From JBBQQK01 sp038216025 (lineage in GTDB: Bacteria; Patescibacteriota; UBA1384; XYA2-FULL-43-10; 1-14-0-10-43-13): a stretch of 17,102 bases of DNA. This document shows positions 5,408 through 12,271 of the stretch, piece by piece. The stretch covers positions 1-17,102 of the forward strand of contig JBBQQK010000014.1 of assembly GCA_038216025.1 (NCBI GenBank), given 5' to 3'. Position numbers and translations under genes: made by a program. Positions within the stretch are counted from its first letter, which is position 1. Each line of letters begins with the position of its first letter. The notes under the pieces are model-generated. The model was not told the DNA's origin. It saw nothing but the letters and a program-made list of their open reading frames with translations, and searched no databases.

Positions 5408-5860
5408 ATGTTAAATCTAAATCGTTCCCAGATCCTAGGAAACTTAACTCGGGATCCAGAGATGAGATACACCCCCAACGGACAAGCAGTTTCAAATTTC
5501 ACTGTAGCAACAAACAGAAAATGGAAAAATTCTGACGGGACAGACGGCGACTCTACGGAATATCACGATATCGTCGTTTGGGGCAAGCAAGCAGAGAACA
5601 TTACTCCTATGTTAAAAAAAGGCGGACCAGTCTTTGTCGAAGGCCGCTTGCAAACAAGAAATTGGGAAGGACAGGACGGGGTCAAGAGATACAAGACTGA
5701 AATTATTGCTGAAAACGTAATTGTTTTGGGCGGAAAAGGTGGAAGTGTAAATGCTAGCTACGGAAGCAATCCAATTGAAAACATTTCAAAAAGCACCAAA
5801 ACAAGTGCTCCTGCACCTTCAAACGAAGAAGAAATAGATATCGAAGAAATACCCTTTTAA
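5408..5860 (+). CDS. ssb: Single-stranded DNA-binding protein
   Basis: This 150-aa SSB has one OB fold at about residues 1-108. Visible motifs are NRSQILGNLTRDPEMRYTPN, VSNFTVATNRKW, EYHDIVVWGKQAE and GGPVFVEGRLQTRNW. A short linker leads to an acidic tail ending DIEEIPF, the C-terminal tip by which bacterial SSBs recruit repair and replication partners. The start has AAGGAG eight bases before ATG. A small hairpin (TTCAATT 5372-5378 with AATTGAA 5383-5389) lies in the 61-bp gap after rpsF; no promoter is evident. Placement between rpsF and rpsR is the standard bacterial arrangement. Confidence 0.96.
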   Translation: MLNLNRSQILGNLTRDPEMRYTPNGQAVSNFTVATNRKWKNSDGTDGDSTEYHDIVVWGKQAENITPMLKKGGPVFVEGRLQTRNWEGQDGVKRYKTEIIAENVIVLGGKGGSVNASYGSNPIENISKSTKTSAPAPSNEEEIDIEEIPF

Positions 5861-5917
5861 ACTAAATCATTTAATTAAACATTGGCCACCTCAGATGTGT
5901 GGCAATTTGGAGAAAAT

Positions 5918-6130
5918 ATGGCGAATAAAACTAAAAAATGCAACTTTTGCAAAGCCAAAATTGGCGAAGTTGATTATAAAGACGCAAACATGCTAGGCCG
6001 CTATCTTAACCGTTGGTTCAAAATTGAATCATCCGGAAGATCAGGCAATTGCGCAAAGCACCAACGATCCCTATCGACTGCGATCAAAAGAGCTAGACAC
6101 TTAGCACTTTTGCCTTTTACTATCAGATAG
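5918..6130 (+). CDS. rpsR: 30S ribosomal protein S18 (bS18), zinc-type
   Basis: The 70-aa protein matches S18: VDYKDANMLGRYL, then GNCAKHQRSLSTAIKRARHL and ALLPF near the end. S18 pairs with S6 on the 30S platform. Cys8, Cys11, Cys45 and His48 (CNFC and CAKH) form a complete zinc site, the so-called C+ form of the protein. The start is ATG 5918, preceded by TTGGAGA; a TTG at 5882 in the same frame would add 12 unrelated residues and has no ribosome binding site. It is the third gene of the rpsF operon. Confidence 0.95.
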   Translation: MANKTKKCNFCKAKIGEVDYKDANMLGRYLNRWFKIESSGRSGNCAKHQRSLSTAIKRARHLALLPFTIR

Positions 6131-6166
6131 TACTAATCGGATTATTAGAGAGTTAGGAGTCGCACG

Positions 6167-6724
6167 ATGTTGTCTATTACCGACCTTAAAACCGGCACTA
6201 AAATCACCTATGAAGGTGACCCCTATTCTGTTGTCTCCTACTATCACTCCAAAATGGGACGAGGAGGAGCAGTCGTAAAAACGAAACTCAAAAACTTGAA
6301 AACCGGAGCCCTGATCGACAAAACTTTTCAAGGGGCCGACAAGCTAGATGAAGCAAATCTGACAAAAAAAACTGTTACCTATCTTTACTCAGACGATCAG
6401 AACTTTTATTTCATGGATCAAGAGAGCTTTGAACAGTTCGAAATAATGGCTGAAAAAGTCGGCGAAATGAAAAAATATTTAGTTGAGAATTCCAGCGTCG
6501 ACATTTTATATTATGATTCAGAGCCAATTAATATTGAACTACCGATTAAAATGACTTTTGTCGTCACCTCCGCCCCTCCTGCCGTAAAGGGCAACTCTGC
6601 TGGCGCTATTACAAAAAAAGTAACGCTGGAAACCAATGCTGTTATTGATGCTCCGATCTTTATCAAAGAGGGCGACAAATTAGTTGTCGATACTCGAGAC
6701 GGATCGTACGTTGAAAGGGCTTGA
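6167..6724 (+). CDS. efp: Elongation factor P with Arg at the modified tip position
   Basis: This 185-aa protein has the three beta-barrel domains of EF-P, which rescues ribosomes stalled at consecutive prolines. The domain I loop reads HSKMGRGGAVVKTKLKNL; the tip residue is Arg32, where E. coli has the lysylated Lys34 and Pseudomonas the rhamnosylated Arg32. Domain II includes YLYSDDQNFYFMD, and the C-terminal domain contains SAPPAVKGNSAGAITKKVTL and IKEGDKLVVDTRDGSYVERA. AGGAG lies eight bases before the ATG. Only 36 bp separate it from rpsR, so it is probably co-transcribed with the S6/S18 operon. It ends in TGA, showing that UGA is a stop codon here. No modification enzyme is in the window. 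Confidence 0.95.
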   Translation: MLSITDLKTGTKITYEGDPYSVVSYYHSKMGRGGAVVKTKLKNLKTGALIDKTFQGADKLDEANLTKKTVTYLYSDDQNFYFMDQESFEQFEIMAEKVGEMKKYLVENSSVDILYYDSEPINIELPIKMTFVVTSAPPAVKGNSAGAITKKVTLETNAVIDAPIFIKEGDKLVVDTRDGSYVERA

Positions 6725-6761
6725 TTATTTTACGGCAAACAATTAAATACTGTTAAGAAAC

Positions 6762-7277
6762 ATGATAGTAATTTATTCAAAATTGATTGGCCTTCCAATC
6801 ATGGAGCTAAAAACCCAAACCAAGTTGGGCAACGTTGAAGAAATTGTTTTCAACAAAACCAATTTTAAAATCTCCGGATTAGTAACCAAAAGTTCGATAA
6901 TCCCATTCATCAATAAAACCACTATTGTGGCCTCAAGCGACTTAATAGAAATATCAAACGAGGCGCTAATAGCCCAGAATTGCGATTCGGTAATTAGCCT
7001 TGATGAGTCTCCTCGAATCAAAGAGTTGATCAAGGGCGGATACCACGGGATAAATCAGAAAGTTTACACTAAATCGGGCAAGTACATCGGTAAAGTGCAT
7101 GATCTTTATTTGGAGACTAGTACATTTGAGGTCGTGAAAATATTAGTTAGAAATATTATTACCGAAAGACTTATAGGCGCAAATCAAATTATTGAAGTTA
7201 AAGGTAAAAAAATTTACATCAAAGATGATTATGAAATTTCTAGAACGAAACCTTCTTTTGCCGAAGCTGTAATATAA
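6762..7277 (+). CDS. PRC-barrel domain protein, 171 aa
   Basis: The protein appears to hold two PRC-barrel-like units. The first, at about residues 1-80, reads SKLIGLPIMELKTQTKLGNV then IVFNKTNFKISGLV. The second, at about 90-160, reads KVYTKSGKYIGKVHDLYLE then FEVVKILVRN. PRC barrels occur in RimM, in photosynthetic reaction centre subunit H and in many small proteins of unknown role. No signal peptide or membrane segment is seen. It starts 37 bp after efp with no clear ribosome binding site or promoter, so it is probably the last gene of that transcript. It faces groEL across a shared terminator. The specific function is unknown. Confidence 0.8.
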   Translation: MIVIYSKLIGLPIMELKTQTKLGNVEEIVFNKTNFKISGLVTKSSIIPFINKTTIVASSDLIEISNEALIAQNCDSVISLDESPRIKELIKGGYHGINQKVYTKSGKYIGKVHDLYLETSTFEVVKILVRNIITERLIGANQIIEVKGKKIYIKDDYEISRTKPSFAEAVI

Positions 7278-7303
7278 TTTAACCACGGAAATAATTCTCT
7301 CAT

Positions 7304-7336
7304 AAAAAAACTCCCGAGTCATTCGGGAGTTTTTTT
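7304..7336. terminator. Bidirectional Rho-independent terminator
   Basis: Seven A's plus CTCCCGA (7304-7317) pair with TCGGGAG plus seven T's (7323-7336) around the loop GTCAT. It sits between the convergent PRC-barrel gene and groEL and gives a U-run on both strands. Confidence 0.95.
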
Positions 7337-7363
7337 ATTCTAGATCTCTGCGTTCAAATTATA

Positions 7364-9001
7364 TTACATTCCCATGCCAGCATAAGGATTGCCGCCGCCC
7401 ATTGGCATTCCGTTTACAGATGGATTTGCTTCCGGTTTGTCGGCAACGATAGCCTCAGTTGTTAGAATAAGAGCCGCAATCGAAGCAGCATTCTGTATGG
7501 CGCTTCTTGTAACCTTGGCTGGATCAATAATACCTTGAGCAATCATGTTGCCATATTCATTTGTAGCAGCGTTGAAGCCTTCGCCTGATTTCAAGTTTTT
7601 GACATTTTCAATTACGATTGAGCCATCAATGCCAGCATTTTCAGCAATCTGTCTCATAGGCGCTTCAAGCGACTTTTTAACGATCTCGACACCAATCAAT
7701 TCATCACCTTCAGCTTTGATATCTTTCAAATTGGAGATTGAGTCAACAAGGGCTACGCCGCCGCCAGGAATTATTCCTTCTTCTATGGCTGCTTTAGTAG
7801 CTTCTACAGCATCTTCTACTTTATATTTAATTTCTTTCATTTCAACTTCTGTTGCAGCACCAACTTTGATGATACCGACTCCGCCAGAGAGTTTGGCGAG
7901 TCTTTGATTCAATTTTTCCTTATCATAATCAGAGGTAGATTTTTCGACTTGCTTTTTAATTTGAGCAACTCTGTCTTTGATTATTTTTTTATCGCCTTTT
8001 CCTTCGACGATGACTGTTTTTTCTTTATCTGATTCAATCCGTCTAGCTGTTCCGAGCATCTCGATGGTAGTATCCTCTAGCTTTTGACCTAGATCGGAAG
8101 ATACAACTTGACCGCCTGTGAGCACCGCAAGATCTTCGAGCATTTCTTTTCTTCTGTCGCCGAAACCAGGAGCTTTGACTGCCAAAACATTCAAAACACC
8201 GCGTAGTTTATTGACCACCAAAGTAGCCAATGCTTCTCCGTCAACATCCTCGGCAATGATTACGATATCTTTTTTGCCTGTTTGAGCCATTGCCTCCAAA
8301 ACTGGTAAAACTTCTTGAATAGAAGAAATCTTTTTGTCGGTTAATAGAATGTAAGGATTTTCCAATACAGCCTTCATTGAAGCAGTATCAGTTATCATAT
8401 ATTGACTAATGAAACCATTGTCGAACTGCATTCCTTCAACGACCTCTTTTTCCAGTCCCAAAGTGTTTGATTCTTCAACCGTCACTACACCGTCTTTACC
8501 GATTTCATCCATGACTTCAGAAATAAGGTTGCCAATTTCTTGATCGCCAGCTGAGACAGAAGCGACTTGAGCAATTTCGCCTTTGCCAGAAATAGGCTTG
8601 GCGCTTGCCTTAATATGTTCGACAACTTTTTGGGTTGCTTTTTCAATACCTCTTCGCACCTGAATTGGATTTGCTCCGGCTGCAATATTCTTAAGACCTG
8701 CGTTTACCATTGATTGTGCAAGAATTGTAGCGGTTGTAGTTCCGTCTCCAGCCACATCATTTGTCTTAGAAGCGACTTCTTTGATGAGCTGCGCTCCCAT
8801 GTTCTCGAACTTATCTTCTAACTCAATTTCTTTTGCAATTGTAACACCGTCATTAGTAATTGTCGGTGCGCCAAAGCTTTTGTCCAAAACAACATTTCTA
8901 CCCTTTGGCCCGAGCGTTACTTTAACTGTATCTGCAAGTTTGTTAACACCTCTTTGAAGGCCGCTTCTGGCTTCATCGGAGAAGCTTATCATTTTTGCCA
9001 T
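7364..9001 (-). CDS. groEL: Chaperonin GroEL (Hsp60)
   Basis: This 545-aa GroEL subunit forms the double-ring ATP-driven folding chamber with GroES. Motifs are TVKVTLGPKGRNVVLDKSFG, ITNDGVTIAKEI, the ATP-binding DVAGDGTTTATILA, KAPGFGDRRKEML and EEGIIPGGGVALV. The C-terminus has the Gly/Met-rich tail GMPMGGGNPYAGMGM that hangs in the cavity. I start it at ATG 9001 (MAKMISFSDEAR) because GAAGGA lies just upstream; the longer reading from 9028 adds nine non-conserved residues and contains that ribosome binding site. It lies 143 bp downstream of groES, a gap that holds a repeat tract and a possible own promoter. Confidence 0.97.
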   Translation of the reverse strand: MAKMISFSDEARSGLQRGVNKLADTVKVTLGPKGRNVVLDKSFGAPTITNDGVTIAKEIELEDKFENMGAQLIKEVASKTNDVAGDGTTTATILAQSMVNAGLKNIAAGANPIQVRRGIEKATQKVVEHIKASAKPISGKGEIAQVASVSAGDQEIGNLISEVMDEIGKDGVVTVEESNTLGLEKEVVEGMQFDNGFISQYMITDTASMKAVLENPYILLTDKKISSIQEVLPVLEAMAQTGKKDIVIIAEDVDGEALATLVVNKLRGVLNVLAVKAPGFGDRRKEMLEDLAVLTGGQVVSSDLGQKLEDTTIEMLGTARRIESDKEKTVIVEGKGDKKIIKDRVAQIKKQVEKSTSDYDKEKLNQRLAKLSGGVGIIKVGAATEVEMKEIKYKVEDAVEATKAAIEEGIIPGGGVALVDSISNLKDIKAEGDELIGVEIVKKSLEAPMRQIAENAGIDGSIVIENVKNLKSGEGFNAATNEYGNMIAQGIIDPAKVTRSAIQNAASIAALILTTEAIVADKPEANPSVNGMPMGGGNPYAGMGM

Positions 9002-9053
9002 ATTTTTCCTTCTCTCTCCAACAACCAATCGCCAAATTGATTATCGAGAATTG

Positions 9054-9082
9054 ATTATAAACTAATTATTGTTTCTTGTTAC
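9054..9082 (-). promoter_or_regulatory. Possible internal groEL promoter
   Basis: On the minus strand GTAACA (9082-9077), a 17-bp spacer and a perfect TATAAT (9059-9054) suggest a start near 9047, about 45 nt before the groEL ATG. The -35 box lies inside the AACAAG repeat tract. Two direct copies of ATTGATTAT (9036-9044, 9050-9058) flank the start. Confidence 0.45.
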
Positions 9083-9141
9083 TGGTACTTGGTACTCAAT
9101 TCTTATTGCTTGTCTCTTGTTACTTGTTGTTTCTTGTTGCT
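9066..9141. repeat. Degenerate AACAAG/CTTGTT tandem tract between groES and groEL
   Basis: Variants of CTTGTTAC, CTTGTTGC, CTTGTCTC and CTTGGTAC recur about every 7 nt for some 75 nt. On the minus strand this reads AACAAGAAACAACAAGTAAC and so on. It is simple-sequence-like, strand-asymmetric and contains no ORF. Confidence 0.6.
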
Positions 9142-9144
9142 CGG

Positions 9145-9426
9145 TTATTTCAGTATTCCCAAGATTTCTTCCTCTTTCATTACTTTGTATTCTGTACCTT
9201 CGATTTTAATCTCATCGCCTGAATACCTCGAGTAAACTACCTTGTCGCCTTTTTTAACAGAAAAACTAAAAGTTTTTCCATCTTTCAATTTGCCATTTCC
9301 CAGGGTGATAACTTCACCTTGAGCTGGAGCTTCTTTGGCTGTACCGGGAATAACGATGCCTGATTTTGTTACTTCTTCTGCCTCTAAAGGCTTAATTAGG
9401 ACTCTGTTTCCAAGTGGTTCGAACAT
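9145..9426 (-). CDS. groES: Co-chaperonin GroES (Hsp10)
   Basis: The 93-aa protein is the lid of the GroEL chamber. It shows PLGNRVLIKPLEAEE at the start, the mobile loop TKSGIVIPGTAKEAP (about residues 20-34, with GIVIP as the GroEL-binding hydrophobic stretch), QGEVITLGNG and KKGDKVVYSRYSGDEIKIEG. Length and order are typical. AAGGGAG lies upstream of the ATG. It is the first gene of the groES-groEL unit, with a strong promoter covered by a palindromic operator. No CIRCE element (the HrcA operator) is present. Confidence 0.96.
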   Translation of the reverse strand: MFEPLGNRVLIKPLEAEEVTKSGIVIPGTAKEAPAQGEVITLGNGKLKDGKTFSFSVKKGDKVVYSRYSGDEIKIEGTEYKVMKEEEILGILK

Positions 9427-9465
9427 AATAACTCCCTTAGAATATTAATGCTAAATACATAAACG

Positions 9466-9487
9466 ATTGTAAAGTATACTTTACAAT
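9466..9487. promoter_or_regulatory. 22-bp perfect palindrome over the groES promoter, probable operator
   Basis: ATTGTAAAGTA (9466-9476) is exactly inverted as TACTTTACAAT (9477-9487). It fills most of the -35/-10 spacer and the whole -10 box, the classic site for a dimeric repressor. It is unrelated to CIRCE (TTAGCACTC-N9-GAGTGCTAA). The regulator is not encoded in the window. Confidence 0.7.
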
Positions 9488-9495
9488 TTTGTCAA
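9466..9495 (-). promoter_or_regulatory. groES promoter
   Basis: A perfect TTGACA (9495-9490), an 18-bp spacer and TACAAT (9471-9466) lie on the minus strand. The start is predicted near 9459, giving a leader of about 33 nt. Confidence 0.75.
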
Positions 9496-9519
9496 CCCCT
9501 CTTGTTCCAAAAACTAATT

Positions 9520-9604
9520 AAAAAAGGGCCTTACACCCTCCATCAATCGTACCCCCCTAATGATACAAAAGCGGCGGAGTACCAAGGGGGAAAGTACTAC
9601 CGCC
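9520..9604 (-). ncRNA. Predicted small structured RNA, about 85 nt, undescribed as far as I know
   Basis: Reading the minus strand from 9604, the RNA begins exactly at hairpin A. GGCGG (9604-9600) pairs with CCGCC (9577-9573) and AGTAC (9598-9594) with GTACT (9582-9578), with one bulged base and an 11-nt loop containing CCCCC. Hairpin B follows, ATCA/TGAT (9564-9561 with 9545-9542), with a loop containing GGGGGG (9557-9552). The two loops are complementary, so a 5-6 bp GC kissing interaction or pseudoknot is possible. The RNA ends with AGGG (9539-9536) and CCCT (9528-9525) in front of a U6 run at 9525-9520. A promoter upstream predicts a start at 9604, the first base of hairpin A. I find no convincing ORF in it and match it to no RNA family I know (not SRP RNA, 6S or tmRNA). 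It could instead be the 3' structure of the gene ending at 9648. Confidence 0.55.
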
Positions 9605-9610
9605 ACCCTT

Positions 9611-9640
9611 AATATAGCGGATAAATAGCGTGAAAGTCAA
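9611..9640 (-). promoter_or_regulatory. Promoter of the predicted small RNA
   Basis: TTGACT (9640-9635), an 18-bp spacer and TATATT (9616-9611) lie on the minus strand. It is 8 nt beyond the stop codon of the upstream gene, and no other gene start lies between it and groES, so a separate small transcript is the simplest reading. Confidence 0.6.
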
Positions 9641-9647
9641 GGGAGAT

Positions 9648-10286
9648 TTAAGGTGATTTAGGAAGGTGGAACCGAAGCTCCAAATCAGAGTATACGACAA
9701 GATCCGGATACTTGTTTGTTCTATAATCGCTAACAATGCTTCTAATTTGTATATCTTTTAAAAATTTTTCGATATTCTTTGCCCTCAACATTGATTCAAA
9801 AATAGCTCTAAATAAAGTAGCGCCATCTTTAGCCTTATATTTTTCTAATTCAACTATAAAACCAAACTTCTGCCACCAACCTTTGTTGCACTGAATATAA
9901 TGCTTGAAGATTCTGGTGTCTCCTGCCAAAAACTTGCTATATGAATAATTACTGGCACAATATTTATTTATTCTCACCTCCCGATTATGGGGCATTGTTA
10001 GATTATGCTCTGTCATAAAATAGTTAAGGCAAAATTTCCCCGGATGCTTTTTACTTTCATCTTTTGACCGCTTCAACCCTAATAGTTTTAAGCACCCGAC
10101 AGCAAAAAAACGACAAGTAAAAATATGCCCCTCTTTCGCCACTATTAACAAATCTATATCGGAAGATTCCTTTGCTTCGCCCTTCGCCACTGAGCCGTTC
10201 AATATTACACAGCGAACGAAAGGAAACATGTTTAGTAGCTTTGAGATACGCCTAGCTTTCTTGTAATATTTTTGAGAAATATTCAT
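9648..10286 (-). CDS. Nucleotidyltransferase-fold protein, 212 aa
   Basis: The N-terminal part is a DNA-polymerase-beta-like (MNT) nucleotidyltransferase. VILNGSVAKGEAKESSDIDL contains the G31-S32 motif and the paired metal ligands Asp43 and Asp45. The rest, with HPGKFCLNYFMTEHNLTMPH and GWWQKFGFIVELEKYK, is not familiar beyond the fold. There is no adjacent HEPN gene, so it is not an evident MNT-HEPN toxin-antitoxin pair. No Shine-Dalgarno sequence precedes the ATG at 10286. It ends 8 nt before the promoter of the predicted small RNA. The substrate is unknown; a protein- or RNA-modifying role would be a guess. Confidence 0.7.
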   Translation of the reverse strand: MNISQKYYKKARRISKLLNMFPFVRCVILNGSVAKGEAKESSDIDLLIVAKEGHIFTCRFFAVGCLKLLGLKRSKDESKKHPGKFCLNYFMTEHNLTMPHNREVRINKYCASNYSYSKFLAGDTRIFKHYIQCNKGWWQKFGFIVELEKYKAKDGATLFRAIFESMLRAKNIEKFLKDIQIRSIVSDYRTNKYPDLVVYSDLELRFHLPKSP

Positions 10287-10300
10287 AATGTAATTTCAAA

Positions 10301-10400
10301 TTTTAAATTTCTAATCACTAATAAAATGACAAAATTAAAATATCTATTATTTATTGGGAATTTTATTAGACCTTAGTTATTAGATATTAGAAATTTAAAA
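10301..10400. repeat. AT-rich inverted repeat between the nucleotidyltransferase gene and pyrG
   Basis: TTTTAAATTTCTAAT (10301-10315) is exactly inverted at 10386-10400, and inside it CTAATAAAA (10318-10326) is inverted as TTTTATTAG (10361-10369). The element can fold into a long interrupted hairpin. It fills much of the 298-bp divergent gap 10287-10584 and resembles dispersed AT-rich repeats. Confidence 0.65.
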
Positions 10401-10454
10401 ATAACTTCCATAAAAGCATGATAATTCATCTTCCAATTATTCACAAGCAAAGTT

Positions 10455-10484
10455 TTGCTTTTCAACTTCTGTGTATGTTATCAT
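10455..10484 (+). promoter_or_regulatory. pyrG promoter (extended -10)
   Basis: TGT-TATCAT (10476-10484) is an extended -10 element, with TTGCTT (10455-10460) 18 bp upstream. The predicted start is A10491. A short palindrome, AAGCAAA-gt-TTTGCTT (10445-10460), overlaps the -35 box. Confidence 0.5.
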
Positions 10485-10506
10485 TGAATTAAAATTTAAA
10501 TTGTAA

Positions 10507-10559
10507 AAAAAACTCCAATTTATTGAGCAGACAAAAACAAAAAATTCTTGGAGTTTTTT
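10507..10559 (+). terminator. Terminator-like hairpin in the pyrG leader (possible attenuator)
   Basis: AAAAAACTCCAA (10507-10518) pairs over 12 bp with TTGGAGTTTTTT (10548-10559), with a 29-nt A-rich loop. The run of U's ends 25 nt before the pyrG ATG. The genes on both sides are divergent, so no upstream + strand gene needs terminating here. That makes a leader attenuator plausible. Confidence 0.6.
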
Positions 10560-10584
10560 GTTTGATAATTTTCTAAGGAGAGAT

Positions 10585-12240
10585 ATGCGAAAGAAATTCA
10601 TTTTTGTTGTTGGCGGCGTGATGTCTTCAGTAGGTAAAGGGATTGCAGCTGCCTCTATAGGCACCATTTTAAAGAGCAAGGGATTTAGCGTTACTGCTAT
10701 CAAGGCTGATCCATATGTCAATGTTGATGCCGGCACAATGAATCCAACAGAGCACGGAGAGGTGTTCGTTCTAGAGGACGGTGACGAATGCGACCAAGAT
10801 ATGGGCAACTATGAAAGATTCCTGGACGAGAGCCTTACCCGGACAAATTATATGACAACCGGCCGGGTGTATGAATCCGTAATACGCAAAGAGAGAAACC
10901 TGGAATATGGTGGAAAATGCGTTCAAGTTGTACCACACGTTCCAGAAGAAATTATTCATCGCATCAAATTGGCTGCTTTCAAGAACAAGGCTGATATTGT
11001 TATCACAGAAATCGGCGGCACAGTCGGAGAGTATGAAAACTTACTATTCCTTGAGGCGGCTAGAATGTTGAAACTTGCCCATCCCAAAGACGTGATCTTT
11101 GTTTTAGTTTCATATCTTCCTATCCCCTCCAAAGTTGGCGAGATGAAAACCAAACCTACCCAACACGCTTCAAGAGAACTAAATTCATGCGGTATTCAAC
11201 CTGATTTTATTCTCTGCCGAAGCGAACATGCTATTGACGATAGACGGCGTGAAAAACTTGCTGTTTTTTGTTCTATTGATCCCGAAAATGCCATATCCGC
11301 TCCGGATGTTGATTCGATCTATGAGATTCCGGTTAATTTTGAGAACGAAAAATTGGGCGAAAAGATACTCAAAAGATTAAATTTAAAACCTAGACAAAAA
11401 GACTTAGTAGAATGGCGCCAATTTGTCGAGAGATCAAAAAAATCTACAGAATCGGTAAAAATCGGGATAATCGGAAAATATTTCGAAACTGGAGAGTTTG
11501 TGCTGGCTGATTCATATATCTCCGTCATTGAATCAATTAAACATGCGGCATGGTCAATCGGAATCAAACCCGAAATGGTCTGGCTTTCTTCGACCGAATA
11601 CGAAAAAAATCCCAAAAAACTAGCTGAACTAAAAAACCTTGACGGCGTGATTGTGCCGGGTGGTTTTGGCTCTCGAGGAATAGAAGGAAAGATCGCCGTG
11701 TCAAAATATTGCCGCGAAAATAAAATTCCTTATCTTGGAATTTGCTATGGCATGCAAATAGCTACAATCGATTTTGCCAGAAATGTTTGCGGCTTAAAAG
11801 AGGCCAACTCTGAAGAAATTGATCCTAAGACACCTTTTCCTATCATTCATATAATGCCCGACCAAAAGAAAAAGTTAGCCCAGAAAGACTTTGGTGGCTC
11901 AATGAGACTAGGTTCTTACGTATGCGAACTCATCAAAGGAACAACGGCCTACGAGTCATACAATCACTCCAAAAATTCAGTTTCTGGCCAGCCTCCCCTA
12001 ATCACGGAGCGACATCGTCATCGATATGAATTTAACAATGAATACAAAGACTTAATGATAAACAAAGGCTTGATTATCTCTGGCGTAAATAAAGATAGGG
12101 ATTTAGTAGAGATTATAGAACTTTCCAATCACCCATTCTTTGTGGGCGCTCAGTTTCACCCGGAATTCCAATCCCGACCTCTACGTCCGCATCCATTGTT
12201 TGTCGGTTTGATCAAAGCTGCTAGAAAAAAGTCAAAATAG
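10585..12240 (+). CDS. pyrG: CTP synthase
   Basis: This 551-aa enzyme makes CTP from UTP, ATP and glutamine. The amidoligase domain is N-terminal: GGVMSSVGKGIAAASIG at about residues 10-26 (P-loop-like), KADPYVNVDAGTMNPTEHGE, and ITEIGGTVGEYE. The glutamine amidotransferase domain starts near 290. It has VIVPGGFGSRG, the nucleophile Cys387 in GICYGMQ, and the His525/Glu527 pair in AQFHPEF. RHRHRYEFN and the end of the domain are normal, so both activities should be intact. The start is ATG 10585 after AAGGAG; a TTG at 10558 in the same frame lies inside the U-run of the leader hairpin. It is probably a single-gene transcript with its own promoter. Confidence 0.96.
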   Translation: MRKKFIFVVGGVMSSVGKGIAAASIGTILKSKGFSVTAIKADPYVNVDAGTMNPTEHGEVFVLEDGDECDQDMGNYERFLDESLTRTNYMTTGRVYESVIRKERNLEYGGKCVQVVPHVPEEIIHRIKLAAFKNKADIVITEIGGTVGEYENLLFLEAARMLKLAHPKDVIFVLVSYLPIPSKVGEMKTKPTQHASRELNSCGIQPDFILCRSEHAIDDRRREKLAVFCSIDPENAISAPDVDSIYEIPVNFENEKLGEKILKRLNLKPRQKDLVEWRQFVERSKKSTESVKIGIIGKYFETGEFVLADSYISVIESIKHAAWSIGIKPEMVWLSSTEYEKNPKKLAELKNLDGVIVPGGFGSRGIEGKIAVSKYCRENKIPYLGICYGMQIATIDFARNVCGLKEANSEEIDPKTPFPIIHIMPDQKKKLAQKDFGGSMRLGSYVCELIKGTTAYESYNHSKNSVSGQPPLITERHRHRYEFNNEYKDLMINKGLIISGVNKDRDLVEIIELSNHPFFVGAQFHPEFQSRPLRPHPLFVGLIKAARKKSK

Positions 12241-12271
12241 TAAAATTTATAGCTGCGAGTAATCTCTACTA

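Noticed and set aside
5882..5917. TTG start that would lengthen S18 by twelve residues
   Set aside because: It has no ribosome binding site and an unrelated N-terminus; TTGGAGA precedes ATG 5918.
6722..6724. Possible recoding of UGA as in Gracilibacteria
   Set aside because: efp ends at its expected C-terminus with TGA, and tryptophans are TGG, so UGA is a normal stop.
9002..9028. Longer GroEL start at 9028
   Set aside because: It adds nine residues absent from the family and covers the GAAGGA ribosome binding site of ATG 9001.
9066..9141. CRISPR-like periodic repeats between groES and groEL
   Set aside because: The period is only about 7 nt and degenerate, with no spacer-repeat alternation and no cas genes.
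10558..10584. TTG start that would lengthen CTP synthase by nine residues
   Set aside because: The TTG lies in the U-run of the leader hairpin, and a good AAGGAG precedes the ATG at 10585.
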